From assembly GCF_041435195.1 (NCBI RefSeq), contig NZ_CP108106.1, forward strand, positions 992,001 to 1,056,000: a stretch of DNA of 64,000 bases, in the 5' to 3' direction. Below, in pieces: positions 8,619 through 17,542 of this stretch. Each line of letters begins with the position of its first letter. Position 1 is the first letter of the stretch. The DNA comes from Streptomyces sp. NBC_00224. GTDB lineage: Bacteria; Actinomycetota; Actinomycetes; Streptomycetales; Streptomycetaceae. The notes under the pieces are model-generated. The model saw only the letters and a list, made by a program, of their open reading frames with translations, had not been told where the DNA came from and did not search any database. The translations under genes and the position numbers were made by a program.

Positions 8619-9848
8619 CTACTCAGGAACAGCCCGCTCCGACCGCTCCGGTTCAGGCCGCAGCCGCAGCCGCACCAGCGCGCCGCCCCCCGGTGCGCCC
8701 CCCGCCTCCACCGTGCCGCCGTGCAGCTCGGCGACCCAGCCGACGATGGCGAGGCCGATTCCGTTGCCGCCCGCGCCCGTGCGGGTACCGAAGCCCGGAC
8801 CGTGGTCGCGCACCGCGACCCCGTCGGGGTGCACCCGTACCTCGACGGGGGTCGCGCCGCCGTGCCGCAGCGCGTTCTCCACGAGGTTGCGCACCGCCTG
8901 CTCCAGCAGGTCGGGGTCCCCGGCGACCACCACGGGCTCGGCCGACACCGTGACCTCGGCCCCGGGGTGGGCCCGTGCCACCTCCTCCACCGCCTGCTCC
9001 ACCAGCTGGTCGAGCCGGAGCGGCGTCAGCTCCACCTCCTGGGTGCCCGCCTCCACCCGTGCCCGGGTGAGCAGCCCGCCGACCAGACGGCCCATGCGGT
9101 CGACGATCCGGACCGACTCTGCGCCGCCGCCCGACTCCAGCGTCGCCCGCAGCGTGGCGAGCGGGGTGCGCAGCTCGTGCGCCGCCTCGGCGAGGAACTG
9201 CTCCTGCTGGTCGAGCGCCCGCAGCGCGGGACGCATGCTGCGCCCGGAGAGCAGATGACCGATCAGGGCGGCGGCCAGGACCAGGGCCGCGCAGCCGAGT
9301 GCGAGCCAGCGCAGCAGGAGGGCATGGTCGCGCTCGCCCGGGCCCGGGTCGGCGGCGGCCAGGACGGCCGCGCCGATGCTGTCGTCGTCCCATACCGGCG
9401 AGACGGCCCAGCGCAGGGTCGTACCGTCCCGGGAGGTCTCGGTCGCGTACACCGTGTCCTGCTCGGACAGGACCCGCCGCCACAGTCCGTCGATACGGGC
9501 GGGCGCGGGCAACGCGCCCGGGCCCGGGCGTGACCAGCGCACATCCGGGGTTTGCCGCCCGCCGACCACGGCGAGCGCGCCGGGCTCCTTGGCCAGCGCG
9601 TCCTCCGCCAGGGGTTCGAGGTGAAGGACACCCTTGTCCATCCACACCGCCCGGGCCAGACCGTCGGCCCGGCGGCCGACCTCCTTGTCGAGCCCTTCGG
9701 TACGGGAGTGGGCGTCGATGGAGGCGGCGACGACGGCGAGGACGACCAGGCAGGCCGCGGTGGTCCCGGCGAACAGGACGGTCAGCCGCCGCCGCAGCCG
9801 GGCGAGCCGCGCCACGGCCGGGCGCGGACGCCGCTGCGGAGCACTCAC
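8619..9848 (-). CDS. Sensor histidine kinase
   Basis: This 409-residue membrane sensor has TM1 at about residues 22-45, an extracytoplasmic sensor region of ~125 residues, and TM2 at about 176-200. HisKA follows with phospho-acceptor His224 in AEAAHELRTPL, then an HATPase_c domain with N-box NLVENALRHG, G1 DHGPGFG and G2 GNGIGLAIV. The start is a GTG at 9848 that overlaps the response-regulator stop by 4 bp (GTGA), indicating translational coupling. There is no obvious HAMP between TM2 and the H-box beyond a short linker. The signal is unknown. Confidence 0.9.
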   Translation of the reverse strand: MSAPQRRPRPAVARLARLRRRLTVLFAGTTAACLVVLAVVAASIDAHSRTEGLDKEVGRRADGLARAVWMDKGVLHLEPLAEDALAKEPGALAVVGGRQTPDVRWSRPGPGALPAPARIDGLWRRVLSEQDTVYATETSRDGTTLRWAVSPVWDDDSIGAAVLAAADPGPGERDHALLLRWLALGCAALVLAAALIGHLLSGRSMRPALRALDQQEQFLAEAAHELRTPLATLRATLESGGGAESVRIVDRMGRLVGGLLTRARVEAGTQEVELTPLRLDQLVEQAVEEVARAHPGAEVTVSAEPVVVAGDPDLLEQAVRNLVENALRHGGATPVEVRVHPDGVAVRDHGPGFGTRTGAGGNGIGLAIVGWVAELHGGTVEAGGAPGGGALVRLRLRPEPERSERAVPE

Positions 9849-10510
9849 TCGGGGCCCGCGATGCGGTAGCCGGCACCGCGCACCGTCCCGATGAGCTCCG
9901 GGGGACCGAGTTTGCGGCGCAGCTGTGCGATGACGACGTCGACGACGTTCGACATCGGGTCGCTCATCTCGTCCCAGCAGCTGTCGATCAGCTCGCTCCG
10001 GGTGACGACCTCGCCGGCGCGCACCATCAGCGTCTCCAGTACGCCGAACTCCTTGGCGGTGAGGGTGAGCAGCACCCCCGCCCGGCGTACCCGGCGGCGC
10101 GGCAGGTCCAGCTCCAGGTCGCCGACACGCAGCTCCGGCAGCCGCACGGGCTGCCCCCTGCGGCACAGGCTGCGCACACGCGCGGTGAGCTCGGCGAAGG
10201 CGAAGGGCTTGACCAGGTAGTCGTCGGCGCCGTGCTCGAATCCGGCGACCCGGTCGTCAACGGTGCCGAGCGCGGTGAGCAGCAGCACCGGCAGTGTGGA
10301 CCCGGCGCGCCGCCGGTCCCGTACGAGATCGAGGGCGTCCCCGTCGGGGAGCCCCCGGTCGGCGACCAGGCAGTCGTACGTATTGACGTCCAGCTTGAGA
10401 TCGGCCTCGTCGATCCGCACGGCGAGGTCCACGGCGAACCCGGCCGCGCGCAGCCCCTCCACCACGACGGGCCCCAGCTCGGGGTCGTCCTCCACCACCA
10501 GCACACGCAT
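9845..10510 (-). CDS. OmpR/PhoB-family response regulator
   Basis: This 221-residue regulator has a receiver domain (residues 1-~115) with acidic pocket E7/D8/D9 and phospho-acceptor Asp51 in CLVADRGLPDGD. A winged-helix Trans_reg_C domain follows, ending PELIGTVRGAGYRIAGPE. The frame opens further upstream, but MRVLVVEDD is the canonical start (10510). A TAAGCT -10-like hexamer lies 8 bp upstream and no purine-rich RBS is visible, so the mRNA may be leaderless. It is coupled to the kinase by a 4-bp overlap and divergent from the giant zincin gene. Confidence 0.92.
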   Translation of the reverse strand: MRVLVVEDDPELGPVVVEGLRAAGFAVDLAVRIDEADLKLDVNTYDCLVADRGLPDGDALDLVRDRRRAGSTLPVLLLTALGTVDDRVAGFEHGADDYLVKPFAFAELTARVRSLCRRGQPVRLPELRVGDLELDLPRRRVRRAGVLLTLTAKEFGVLETLMVRAGEVVTRSELIDSCWDEMSDPMSNVVDVVIAQLRRKLGPPELIGTVRGAGYRIAGPE

Positions 10511-10518
10511 GGGACGGC

Positions 10519-10524
10519 AGCTTA
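10519..10524 (-). promoter_or_regulatory. Candidate -10 element, response regulator gene (leaderless)
   Basis: On the minus strand TAAGCT ends 8 bp before the ATG at 10510. This spacing would start transcription at or next to the start codon. The same hexamer at the same spacing precedes the epoxide hydrolase gene. Confidence 0.35.
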
Positions 10525-10729
10525 CGGGCAGCCGGAGCGGGTCCAGGTACAGCCCGCCAGTTGAACCCGTCCGGGCATCAGGCCTGCTGAGAGGCGGCCC
10601 CTCCCGGTGGCAGGATCCGATGGGCCAAAGGGAGCACTCCGGCTCGCGAGGGTCGGGCGGGGCGATTTCGATGTCCATGGCGGAATGTCGGCCGCCGCGT
10701 TTCGCCCGCAACGCCCACGAGGATCCGTC

Positions 10730-13700
10730 ATGGCTGAGCTCGTTGATCTGAACACCGCCACCGCGAAGGACCTCGCGGCGCTTCCCGGCGTCGAGCCCGC
10801 CCTCGCGGAGAGCATCATCGCCTACCGCGAGGCGCACGGGTTCTTCGAAGCGGTCGAGGAGCTGATGCGCGTCCCCGGCATGTCACCGTCGTCGTTCGCG
10901 AGGCTGGAGCAACTGGTGACGGTCAAGACGTCCTCCGGCCCTGCGCCCGGGTCCGCGCCGCCGCCCGAGCCACTGGACGTCCAGCTCGTCCAGGCGGGCG
11001 GCGGTGGCGACTTCACCGGGTACTCGGTCGTGGTCGTGGGCGTGCGCCGTACGGGTGACGAGGGAAGCGAGGGTGTTGCGAGCGTCCCGTTCGCGGCTTC
11101 GGGCTCCACGGGAGCCGACGGACTCGCCGCATTGAGCATTCCGGCGCGCCAGAGCATTGTCGGCGACGTCACCCTGAGGGCGAGCGCGCCGGACGGCGAA
11201 CTGCTGGTCAGTACCACCCAACCCGGTCCGGGTCTGCCACGGACGGTGGCCCTGACGGTCACGACGCGCGAGCCCGGCACCACACAGGCCAACACCGATC
11301 CCACGGCGGGGATGCCGACGCGGCTGCGCGGCCGGGTGATCGACTCCGCGGGCCGTCGCCAGGCGGCGGGCGTGCAGGTGGTGCTCTGGGGCGCGGAGGC
11401 GGCGCAACCCCAACCGGTGGATTTCCGTGCCCTGATCGTCGCCACCACCGACGCGCAGGGACACTTCAGCGGGCCCTACCCCGTCGGATACTTCACCTCG
11501 GCCCACGCCACCGTCGGCCTCGCGGACGGGCCCGCCGACGTACCGGTGCATCTGCTGGCGCCGACAGTAGAGACGGAGGCGGGCCCCGAGGAGAGGGGGA
11601 TCTTCCCGGAGACGGCTGTCCTCGTCGTCGACGTCCCGGAACCGGCGGCCGAGGAGGACTGCGCCTGCCACGACACGGACAGCGCGCCGCGGTCCCCGGA
11701 CGCCACCGACCTGGCCCGCGCCGACGGAACGTTCTCCACCGACGCCGGCGTGGGCCGCTGTGTGGACTTCACCAAGCCCGACCGCACCCTGGAGGAGTAC
11801 AGCTTCAGCTACCTCGTCCGTACGACCGAGCCGGAGATCAAGGGGCTGTCGCTCGACGAGCCGCCCAAGGTGCCGGTGCGTCTGCTCACCCCCTACCTGG
11901 TGGCCGAACTGGCCCAGTCGCGGGCCGAGTTCCGCAACGCCCCCGGAGCGGAGGCAGCCGCGGACGTCTCGGCGCGACGGGCGGTGGACAAGGGGGCCGA
12001 CGCGTCCGACCGTACCGGCGATGGAGAGGCGGTGGACGAGCCGACTCTGCCTGCCGCCGGATACATCGACGCCGCCGTACTCAAGTCGCTGGCCCGCGAC
12101 CCGGACGTATCCACGCTCAAGGCCGTGTACGCGGCCGCCCAGCAGACCCGGCACGGCGACCTGCTGCGCTACCTCGGCGAAGTGGAGGCGAAGCCGCCGG
12201 GGCGGCAGCAGCTGACCGGGGCCCACCCGGTGGACTGGGACGACGATCCGACCGTCTACCAGGCGAGCACCATCGCCCATGGACACATCCTGCGGTTCAA
12301 GCAGGAGTGGGTGGCCGACGGCTACTCGATGGGCAATCTCCTCTACAGCCTGCCGCTGGCGCCCGGCCAGAAGAAGCAGATCGCCGTCCTCGACTGGGAG
12401 CGGCGCGAGACCACCGCGCGGGCCGAGTCCGGTGAGTCCCGCGACAGCCTCGAAGCGAACCTGACCAGGGACCGCGACATCACCGAGATCGTCACCGGCA
12501 CCCTGGCCGAGTCCACGCGCGGCGGCTCCCGGTCCTCCTCCGGCTCCATCGCCGCCGGCGGCGGAGTGGCGGCGATCTCAGGAGCGGTCGGCGGCCTGCT
12601 GGGGGTCGGCGGCGGCTATGCCAGTGCACAGAGCACCGCCTGGCAGGACTCCTCACGCAGCACCGCGGCGAACGCGCTCAACCAGCTCCGGGACCGCACC
12701 GTCCAGGCCGCGTCCTCCGTACGGACCCAGCGCACCTCGGTCGTGCACACCGTGGCGCAAGGGGAGCGGGTGGTCGCCACCACCGAGTCGGTCGCCAACT
12801 ACAACCACTGCCACGCGCTGACCATCCAGTACTTCGAGGTGCTGCGTCATCTGCTGGTCAGGGAGCGACTGGTGGACGTACAGGAGTGCCTGCTGGTGCC
12901 GCTGCTGATGTCCTGGTTCACCGACGCCAAGGCTCTGCGGTGGCGCAACACCCTGGCCGATGCGGTGCCGCCCGCGCTGCGGGCCGGATTCGACGCCCTG
13001 GAGCGGATCGACGCCCACTACGCGGGCAGTGACCTGCCCGTGGGCCGCTACGCCGACGAGAACCTGGAATCCGTCGAGGGCGAGCTGAACCTCACCTTCC
13101 AGCTGGCCCGCCCCAGGGACACCGACGACGACTTCGACCCGGCGCAATGGAACCCGCTGCTCGGCCTGTTCGGGTTCACCCCCAAGGACTTCTACGACCA
13201 GTACCTGCGCGACCAGAACTTCAAGGACCGGGTCTTCCTGGAACAGCTCGGCCCCAAGATCGCCGCCACCGTCGTCCAGCACCTACGGGTGCACGCCGTC
13301 AAGAACGACGAGTCCACCGTCGATCTCGCGATCGATCCCACCCTCGTCTCGCGCTTCGCCAACGACCGGAGCCTGTTCGTCTCGCTGCGCATGGCCGCCT
13401 CGCTGCCCCCGGTGCACCGCGCCGACATCAAGGCCGTCGTCATCAGCTCGAAGCTGGCGCTGCCCGGCCTGCCCTTCGTGATCGACCTGCTGCCCTACGG
13501 CTCCCGCGTGATCATCGATTCCGGGGAGCTACGCTACCGCACGGGGCATCTGTCGTCGCGGCTGTTCTCCAGTGCGTCCATCCGCAACGACCTCACCGGG
13601 TACGACGAAGTCCGGATCGAGACCCCGCTGAACCGCCAGGAGCTGCGCAATCCACGGGAGGAGGACAAGGAGCTGGCCCGCAACCTCCTTGACCACCTCA

Positions 13701-15628
13701 ACGAGAACATCGAGGGCTACCACCACCTGCTGTGGGCACGGATGAGCGATGCCCGGCGGTTCATGCTGCTCGACGGGTTCGTGGCACCCAACGCGGGCGG
13801 CCGTTCGGTGGCCAGTGTGGTGGAGAACGAGCTCATCGGCATCGTCGGCAACAGCCTGGTGCTGCCCGTGGCACGCGGCTTCCACCTCGACCCCACCTAC
13901 CGGCAGGACACCGAGCACCCGGTCGACCTGCTGGGCCACTACCAGCCGAACACTCCCATGGAGCCCTCGCGGATCGCCGTCCCCACCAGCGGTGTCTACG
14001 CCGAGGCGGCCATGGGCGCCTGCAACTCGTGCGAGCAGATCGACGAGACCCGCTTCTGGCGCTGGGAGGAGTCCCCGATCCCGGACTCGCCGCCGCAGAT
14101 CCTGCCCACCTCGACCGACACCCGGCGGGCCGCCCCCGCGGACGTCACACCGACGCCTTTCCAGCAGCCGATCATCGCGATGCAGAACGCCCCGGCGGCA
14201 CCGGATCCGACAGGTCTGGGCGCCGCACTGACCCTGCTGGGCCAGTCCGGGTCCTTCCGGGACATGGCGGGGCTGGAGGGTACGCAGAAGAACGCCGCCG
14301 CGGCCCTGCAGGAGGCGTTCACCACCGCGACCGCCTTCGGCACCAAGGCCGCCGACCTCGCCCTGCAGGGGAAGATGAGCAAGGACATCGACAAGGCCAT
14401 CAAGACGATCGAGACGGCGAAGTCGAAGGGCCTCATCGACGACGCGAAGGCGTCCGAGCTCACCAGTACGGCCATCCGCGGCATGGTGGGCGCGGGCGCC
14501 ACCAACCCCGAGTCCGCCACGTCGGCCAAGGAGGTCAAGGAACTCACCGAGACCGCCGGGGCGAACAACGCCGCGGTCAGGGTCACCCAGCCCACGGGTG
14601 AGAAGGTCGACATCGACGCCCGCCCGGTCATGCCGGCGTCAAGCCCTGCCCGCGAGCCCCTGGTGAAGATCACGCTCCCGAAGGGAAAGCAGTCCCTGGA
14701 CCCGCTGGGCACGCTGCCACCGCTCGAAGTCCAGCTCACCATCCCCGACCTGAGCAAGATCAGGGCCGACAGGGCGGTCCTCGAACTCGACGACGGCACT
14801 CCCACACTGGTCGCCGAAGAGGTCCTGCCCCCTTCCTTCCTCACAGCCGGCACCCATGTGTGGCGCTGGAACGGACGGGACAAGGCCGGTGTCTTCGACC
14901 CCGAGGTCTTCCGCCGTCCGCTGAGGCTGACGGTCAGATTCGAGGGTGCCGGCCTGGTCTCCGTCGAGAAGGCGGTGCACCTGAAGACCGCCCGACGGAG
15001 CTGGGTCGCGGCCAAGGTGAACTCGGCCACGAAGCAGATCGCGCTGGACGTGTACGTCGCCAACAGCCCTGCGGGCGGCATCACTCCGAGCGAGTTCCAC
15101 CGGCTGGCTCCACTCGTCCTCAGCGGCCTCGGCAAGTACTGGTCCCGCTCCGTGACGCCGGGGAGCGACACGTTCGTGGTGACGGCGACCGCCCGTCAGA
15201 GCCTCGCCGACGGGGTAGCCCTCAACCTGATCGTCGAGACCGACTCGGAGTACCGCCGCAGCCACAACTCGGGGATCATCGACGCGCGCATCTACTACAA
15301 CGAGGGTTTCTACGGGGGCCCGGGCACAGCAGCCGACGAGGACTTCGAACACACCGCGGCCCACGAGTTCGGACACACCGTACTGGAGGCAGCGGGCGGC
15401 AGAGACCTGTCATGGAGCCACAAGGGCACCGTCTACGGCAGCCCGCTGGACCTGTGGGACTTCCAGAAACCGTCCCCCAACGCCACGGTGTACCCGACGT
15501 CGGGGGAAATCGACCTGATGAAGTACTACAAGGGCTCCGAGCCGTCCGATCTCTATGCCCGTACCCACGCCGCACAGGAAGACGTGCTCAGGCTGATCGC
15601 CCTCGCCGACATTCAGATCTCCCTCTAG
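10730..15628 (+). CDS. Giant multidomain protein with helix-hairpin-helix and C-terminal zincin motif
   Basis: This 1632-residue protein has no signal peptide. Residues 1-65 (DLNTATAKDLAALPGV...) form a ComEA-type helix-hairpin-helix. Two carboxypeptidase-regulatory-like beta domains follow (about 80-310), then a long unrecognised central region with a glycine-rich hydrophobic stretch at about 606-635 and a helical segment at about 1186-1280. Near the C-terminus His1545-Glu-Phe-Gly-His1549 in AAHEFGHTVLEA is a zincin active-site motif, and a later SWSHKGT could supply a third ligand. The combination is unusual. It could be a metalloprotease toxin, a CIS effector or a surface-exported protein; none is demonstrated. 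GAGGATCC precedes the ATG. It stands alone and ends at a large hairpin. Confidence 0.75.
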   Translation: MAELVDLNTATAKDLAALPGVEPALAESIIAYREAHGFFEAVEELMRVPGMSPSSFARLEQLVTVKTSSGPAPGSAPPPEPLDVQLVQAGGGGDFTGYSVVVVGVRRTGDEGSEGVASVPFAASGSTGADGLAALSIPARQSIVGDVTLRASAPDGELLVSTTQPGPGLPRTVALTVTTREPGTTQANTDPTAGMPTRLRGRVIDSAGRRQAAGVQVVLWGAEAAQPQPVDFRALIVATTDAQGHFSGPYPVGYFTSAHATVGLADGPADVPVHLLAPTVETEAGPEERGIFPETAVLVVDVPEPAAEEDCACHDTDSAPRSPDATDLARADGTFSTDAGVGRCVDFTKPDRTLEEYSFSYLVRTTEPEIKGLSLDEPPKVPVRLLTPYLVAELAQSRAEFRNAPGAEAAADVSARRAVDKGADASDRTGDGEAVDEPTLPAAGYIDAAVLKSLARDPDVSTLKAVYAAAQQTRHGDLLRYLGEVEAKPPGRQQLTGAHPVDWDDDPTVYQASTIAHGHILRFKQEWVADGYSMGNLLYSLPLAPGQKKQIAVLDWERRETTARAESGESRDSLEANLTRDRDITEIVTGTLAESTRGGSRSSSGSIAAGGGVAAISGAVGGLLGVGGGYASAQSTAWQDSSRSTAANALNQLRDRTVQAASSVRTQRTSVVHTVAQGERVVATTESVANYNHCHALTIQYFEVLRHLLVRERLVDVQECLLVPLLMSWFTDAKALRWRNTLADAVPPALRAGFDALERIDAHYAGSDLPVGRYADENLESVEGELNLTFQLARPRDTDDDFDPAQWNPLLGLFGFTPKDFYDQYLRDQNFKDRVFLEQLGPKIAATVVQHLRVHAVKNDESTVDLAIDPTLVSRFANDRSLFVSLRMAASLPPVHRADIKAVVISSKLALPGLPFVIDLLPYGSRVIIDSGELRYRTGHLSSRLFSSASIRNDLTGYDEVRIETPLNRQELRNPREEDKELARNLLDHLNENIEGYHHLLWARMSDARRFMLLDGFVAPNAGGRSVASVVENELIGIVGNSLVLPVARGFHLDPTYRQDTEHPVDLLGHYQPNTPMEPSRIAVPTSGVYAEAAMGACNSCEQIDETRFWRWEESPIPDSPPQILPTSTDTRRAAPADVTPTPFQQPIIAMQNAPAAPDPTGLGAALTLLGQSGSFRDMAGLEGTQKNAAAALQEAFTTATAFGTKAADLALQGKMSKDIDKAIKTIETAKSKGLIDDAKASELTSTAIRGMVGAGATNPESATSAKEVKELTETAGANNAAVRVTQPTGEKVDIDARPVMPASSPAREPLVKITLPKGKQSLDPLGTLPPLEVQLTIPDLSKIRADRAVLELDDGTPTLVAEEVLPPSFLTAGTHVWRWNGRDKAGVFDPEVFRRPLRLTVRFEGAGLVSVEKAVHLKTARRSWVAAKVNSATKQIALDVYVANSPAGGITPSEFHRLAPLVLSGLGKYWSRSVTPGSDTFVVTATARQSLADGVALNLIVETDSEYRRSHNSGIIDARIYYNEGFYGGPGTAADEDFEHTAAHEFGHTVLEAAGGRDLSWSHKGTVYGSPLDLWDFQKPSPNATVYPTSGEIDLMKYYKGSEPSDLYARTHAAQEDVLRLIALADIQISL

Positions 15629-15667
15629 CCGAAGCGTGTGACGTCCCTTCGGGGTCGTCGTCCGCCC

Positions 15668-15732
15668 CCGGTCGGGCCTGACAAGCGGTACGACACGTCC
15701 TGTGTCGGATACCGCCGGACAGGCCCGGCCGG
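15668..15732. terminator. Large bidirectional hairpin terminator
   Basis: A 13-bp outer stem (15668-15680 with 15720-15732, one mismatch) encloses a second stem (CGGTACGACAC pairing with GTGTCG-GA-TACCG). It lies exactly between the convergent giant zincin gene and the DUF1062 gene, so it can stop transcription from both sides. Confidence 0.8.
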
Positions 15733-15738
15733 AAGGAC

Positions 15739-16296
15739 TCAGCGCTTGAGCGTGAAGGTGAAGTCGCCCGAGAGCTTGCCGCTCAGACGTACGGTCGACA
15801 CGAGGTTGCCCTCAACGAGCAGTTTCTCGACCTCGGCTCGCGAAAGGCCGAAACCTTCGGCGATCAGTCGCACCGGCCGCACAGGTATCCGCGCCGCAAA
15901 GCGGACCGAGACCTCGATCGCCTCACCTTCCGGCTGATGCGGCTGATCCGGCGCGCCGCTGTCGAGGCGCCAGGCGTTGTCCCAGTCGAGGGCGATGCGA
16001 TTGCGGCGCCGTACGACCGGGTCCTGAAGCAGTTCGGCTGCCAGGCCGGGATCGTTGTCGTGCAGCAGGTTCAGGAACTCGGGTTGTACGGAACGCACGT
16101 TCATCCGCTCCAGGACAGTGAGCTTGGTGGTGTCCCCGCACTCGGTGCACAGTGCGAGGAGCCAGGCGTCGAGGAGCTTGTGGTTGGCGTTGACGCGGAA
16201 TTTGCCGTTCGCCCGGAAGCGCCCGGAGGCGCACCTGGGGCAACGGCGGAGAACTATCGGCAGGCAGGTGGGCACGACCACCCAGGTTTCAGACAC
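15739..16296 (-). CDS. DUF1062 protein with zinc-ribbon cysteines
   Basis: This is a 185-residue protein. The N-terminal half has two Cys pairs, CPRCASGRF and CTECGDTTKL, spaced as in a zinc ribbon. The layout and motifs (MNVRSVQPEFLNLLHDNDPGLA, DWDNAWRLD) fit DUF1062, whose function is not established. The C-terminus, RLIAEGFGLSRAEVEKLLVEGNLVS, looks like an S4-type or helix-turn-helix segment, so nucleic-acid binding is a fair inference. It is convergent with the giant zincin gene across a strong hairpin. Confidence 0.82.
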   Translation of the reverse strand: MSETWVVVPTCLPIVLRRCPRCASGRFRANGKFRVNANHKLLDAWLLALCTECGDTTKLTVLERMNVRSVQPEFLNLLHDNDPGLAAELLQDPVVRRRNRIALDWDNAWRLDSGAPDQPHQPEGEAIEVSVRFAARIPVRPVRLIAEGFGLSRAEVEKLLVEGNLVSTVRLSGKLSGDFTFTLKR

Positions 16297-16665
16297 AGAA
16301 ATACACCGGTTCCAGTGAGAAGACCGCAGCGAAAAGGAGCGCGGCGCACAGGTGCGACGCGCGACGGATCAGCGCTCGGGGGGTCTCACTTGGTGTACAA
16401 CGGCACGTCCTTGACAGGGCGACTGCGGGCGGGAGAACGGTAACGGCACACGGGAGTGCGGTTCCATTGATTTTCGGGAGGGTGGCGATGCCGAACGGCG
16501 GGCGCCCGCACCACCCTCGACCCACCGGACATGCCCTGGTGCGCTGGGACGGGCAGAGCCGTCGGAGTCCGTGATCACCATTTCCCGTATCCCCCCGATG
16601 ACATACGCTGCCGAATGACGAGGTGATCCACGCGGTGAGCCGAGAGGTCGAGGGCACGGAAGTCG
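16297..16665. other. Divergent intergenic region between DUF1062 and YbjQ operon (369 bp)
   Basis: This region must hold promoters for the DUF1062 gene and the YbjQ operon. It contains a possible 28-codon ORF at 16488-16574 (separate entry). A GTG at 16635 opens a +1-shifted frame into the YbjQ gene (see finding). I see no RNA gene or strong hairpin. Confidence 0.5.
16488..16574 (+). CDS. Possible 28-residue peptide
   Basis: ATG at 16488 follows a near-perfect ribosome-binding site (GGGAGGGTGGCG). The frame encodes 28 residues beginning MPNGGRPHHPRP and ending GQSRRSP. It is too short to identify. The RBS quality is the only argument that it is translated; it could be a leader for the downstream operon. 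Confidence 0.25.
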   Translation: MPNGGRPHHPRPTGHALVRWDGQSRRSP

Positions 16666-17541
16666 ATGACACACCGACGAGACGCCGGACTGCCGGGGGT
16701 TGGTGCCGGTGGGACGGCAGAGCCCCGGGCCGGTAACACCTGGGGCTCGGCGCTGTCGTCCGAGGAGTTCGCGGCGATCAAGGGTGTCGGGTTCGAGCCG
16801 GTCGGGCAGGTGCTCGGCACGGCCGTCTTCAACATCGGGTCCACCGGCGTCTGGGGCTGCCCGGGCGCGTGGTCGGTCGCGGACGGCAGGAAGGTGCCGC
16901 CGTCCTCGGCATGGACGTCGTCGTACGCGCAGTTGGTGAAGGCGATGTACGCGGTGCGCAGGCTGGCGCTGTCCCGCGCGGTGGCCGAGTGCCGCGCGCT
17001 CGGCGGCGACGGGATCGTCGGGGTGCGGCTGCGGGTCGGCGGGTTCCCGGCGGGGGGCCTGGAGTTCACCGCGCTGGGCACCGCGGTCCGGGCCCGTTCG
17101 CGCATCCGGCCACGCCTGCCCTTCACTTCGCACCTGAGCGGCCAGGACTTCGCCAAGCTCGTACACGGCGGATGGGTTCCCACCGGACTCGTCTTCGGCA
17201 TCGCCCTCGAAACCCGGCACGACGACTGGCGCACCTCCCGCCGGATCCGCTGGACCGCCGGGAACCAGGAGGTCGACGGCTATACCCAGCTGATCAACCT
17301 CGTCCGCCACGATGCCCGGAAGCAACTGGCCCTCGATGCGACGAAGCACGGCGGCGACGGAGTGGTGGTGGACGGGATGGAGTTGAGGGTGCGTGAGAAC
17401 GAGTGCCCCACGTACGGGTACACGCGCGACCTCAGCGCGGAGGCGGTCCTCGTCGGCACCTCCATCGCCCGGTTCGGCCGCTCCGAGCGGCCCGCCGGGC
17501 CCAGACCACTGACCATCATGAGACTGGAGCGCGAGCGCTGA
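16666..17541 (+). CDS. Protein with two YbjQ-like (heavy-metal-binding) domains, copy A
   Basis: This 291-residue protein has two tandem YbjQ/DUF74-like domains at about residues 25-145 and 150-275. Each has the family pattern: an FTS/SS-L-S-x-x-x-F start, a GxxPxGxVxGxxV strand, a helix with A-x-A-x-ALGGDGIVGVRL, and a closing ALGTAV. The first domain ends LEFTALGTAVRAR. Family members form pentameric beta rings; metal binding is annotated but weakly supported. GGAAG precedes the ATG. The stop is 1 bp before the next gene's ATG, so it is in an operon with copy B. Confidence 0.75.
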   Translation: MTHRRDAGLPGVGAGGTAEPRAGNTWGSALSSEEFAAIKGVGFEPVGQVLGTAVFNIGSTGVWGCPGAWSVADGRKVPPSSAWTSSYAQLVKAMYAVRRLALSRAVAECRALGGDGIVGVRLRVGGFPAGGLEFTALGTAVRARSRIRPRLPFTSHLSGQDFAKLVHGGWVPTGLVFGIALETRHDDWRTSRRIRWTAGNQEVDGYTQLINLVRHDARKQLALDATKHGGDGVVVDGMELRVRENECPTYGYTRDLSAEAVLVGTSIARFGRSERPAGPRPLTIMRLERER

Positions 17542-17542
17542 C

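Noticed and set aside
16297..16665. Riboswitch or ncRNA in the YbjQ upstream gap
   Set aside because: No stable or recognisable RNA fold; only promoter-like sequence and a doubtful 28-codon ORF.
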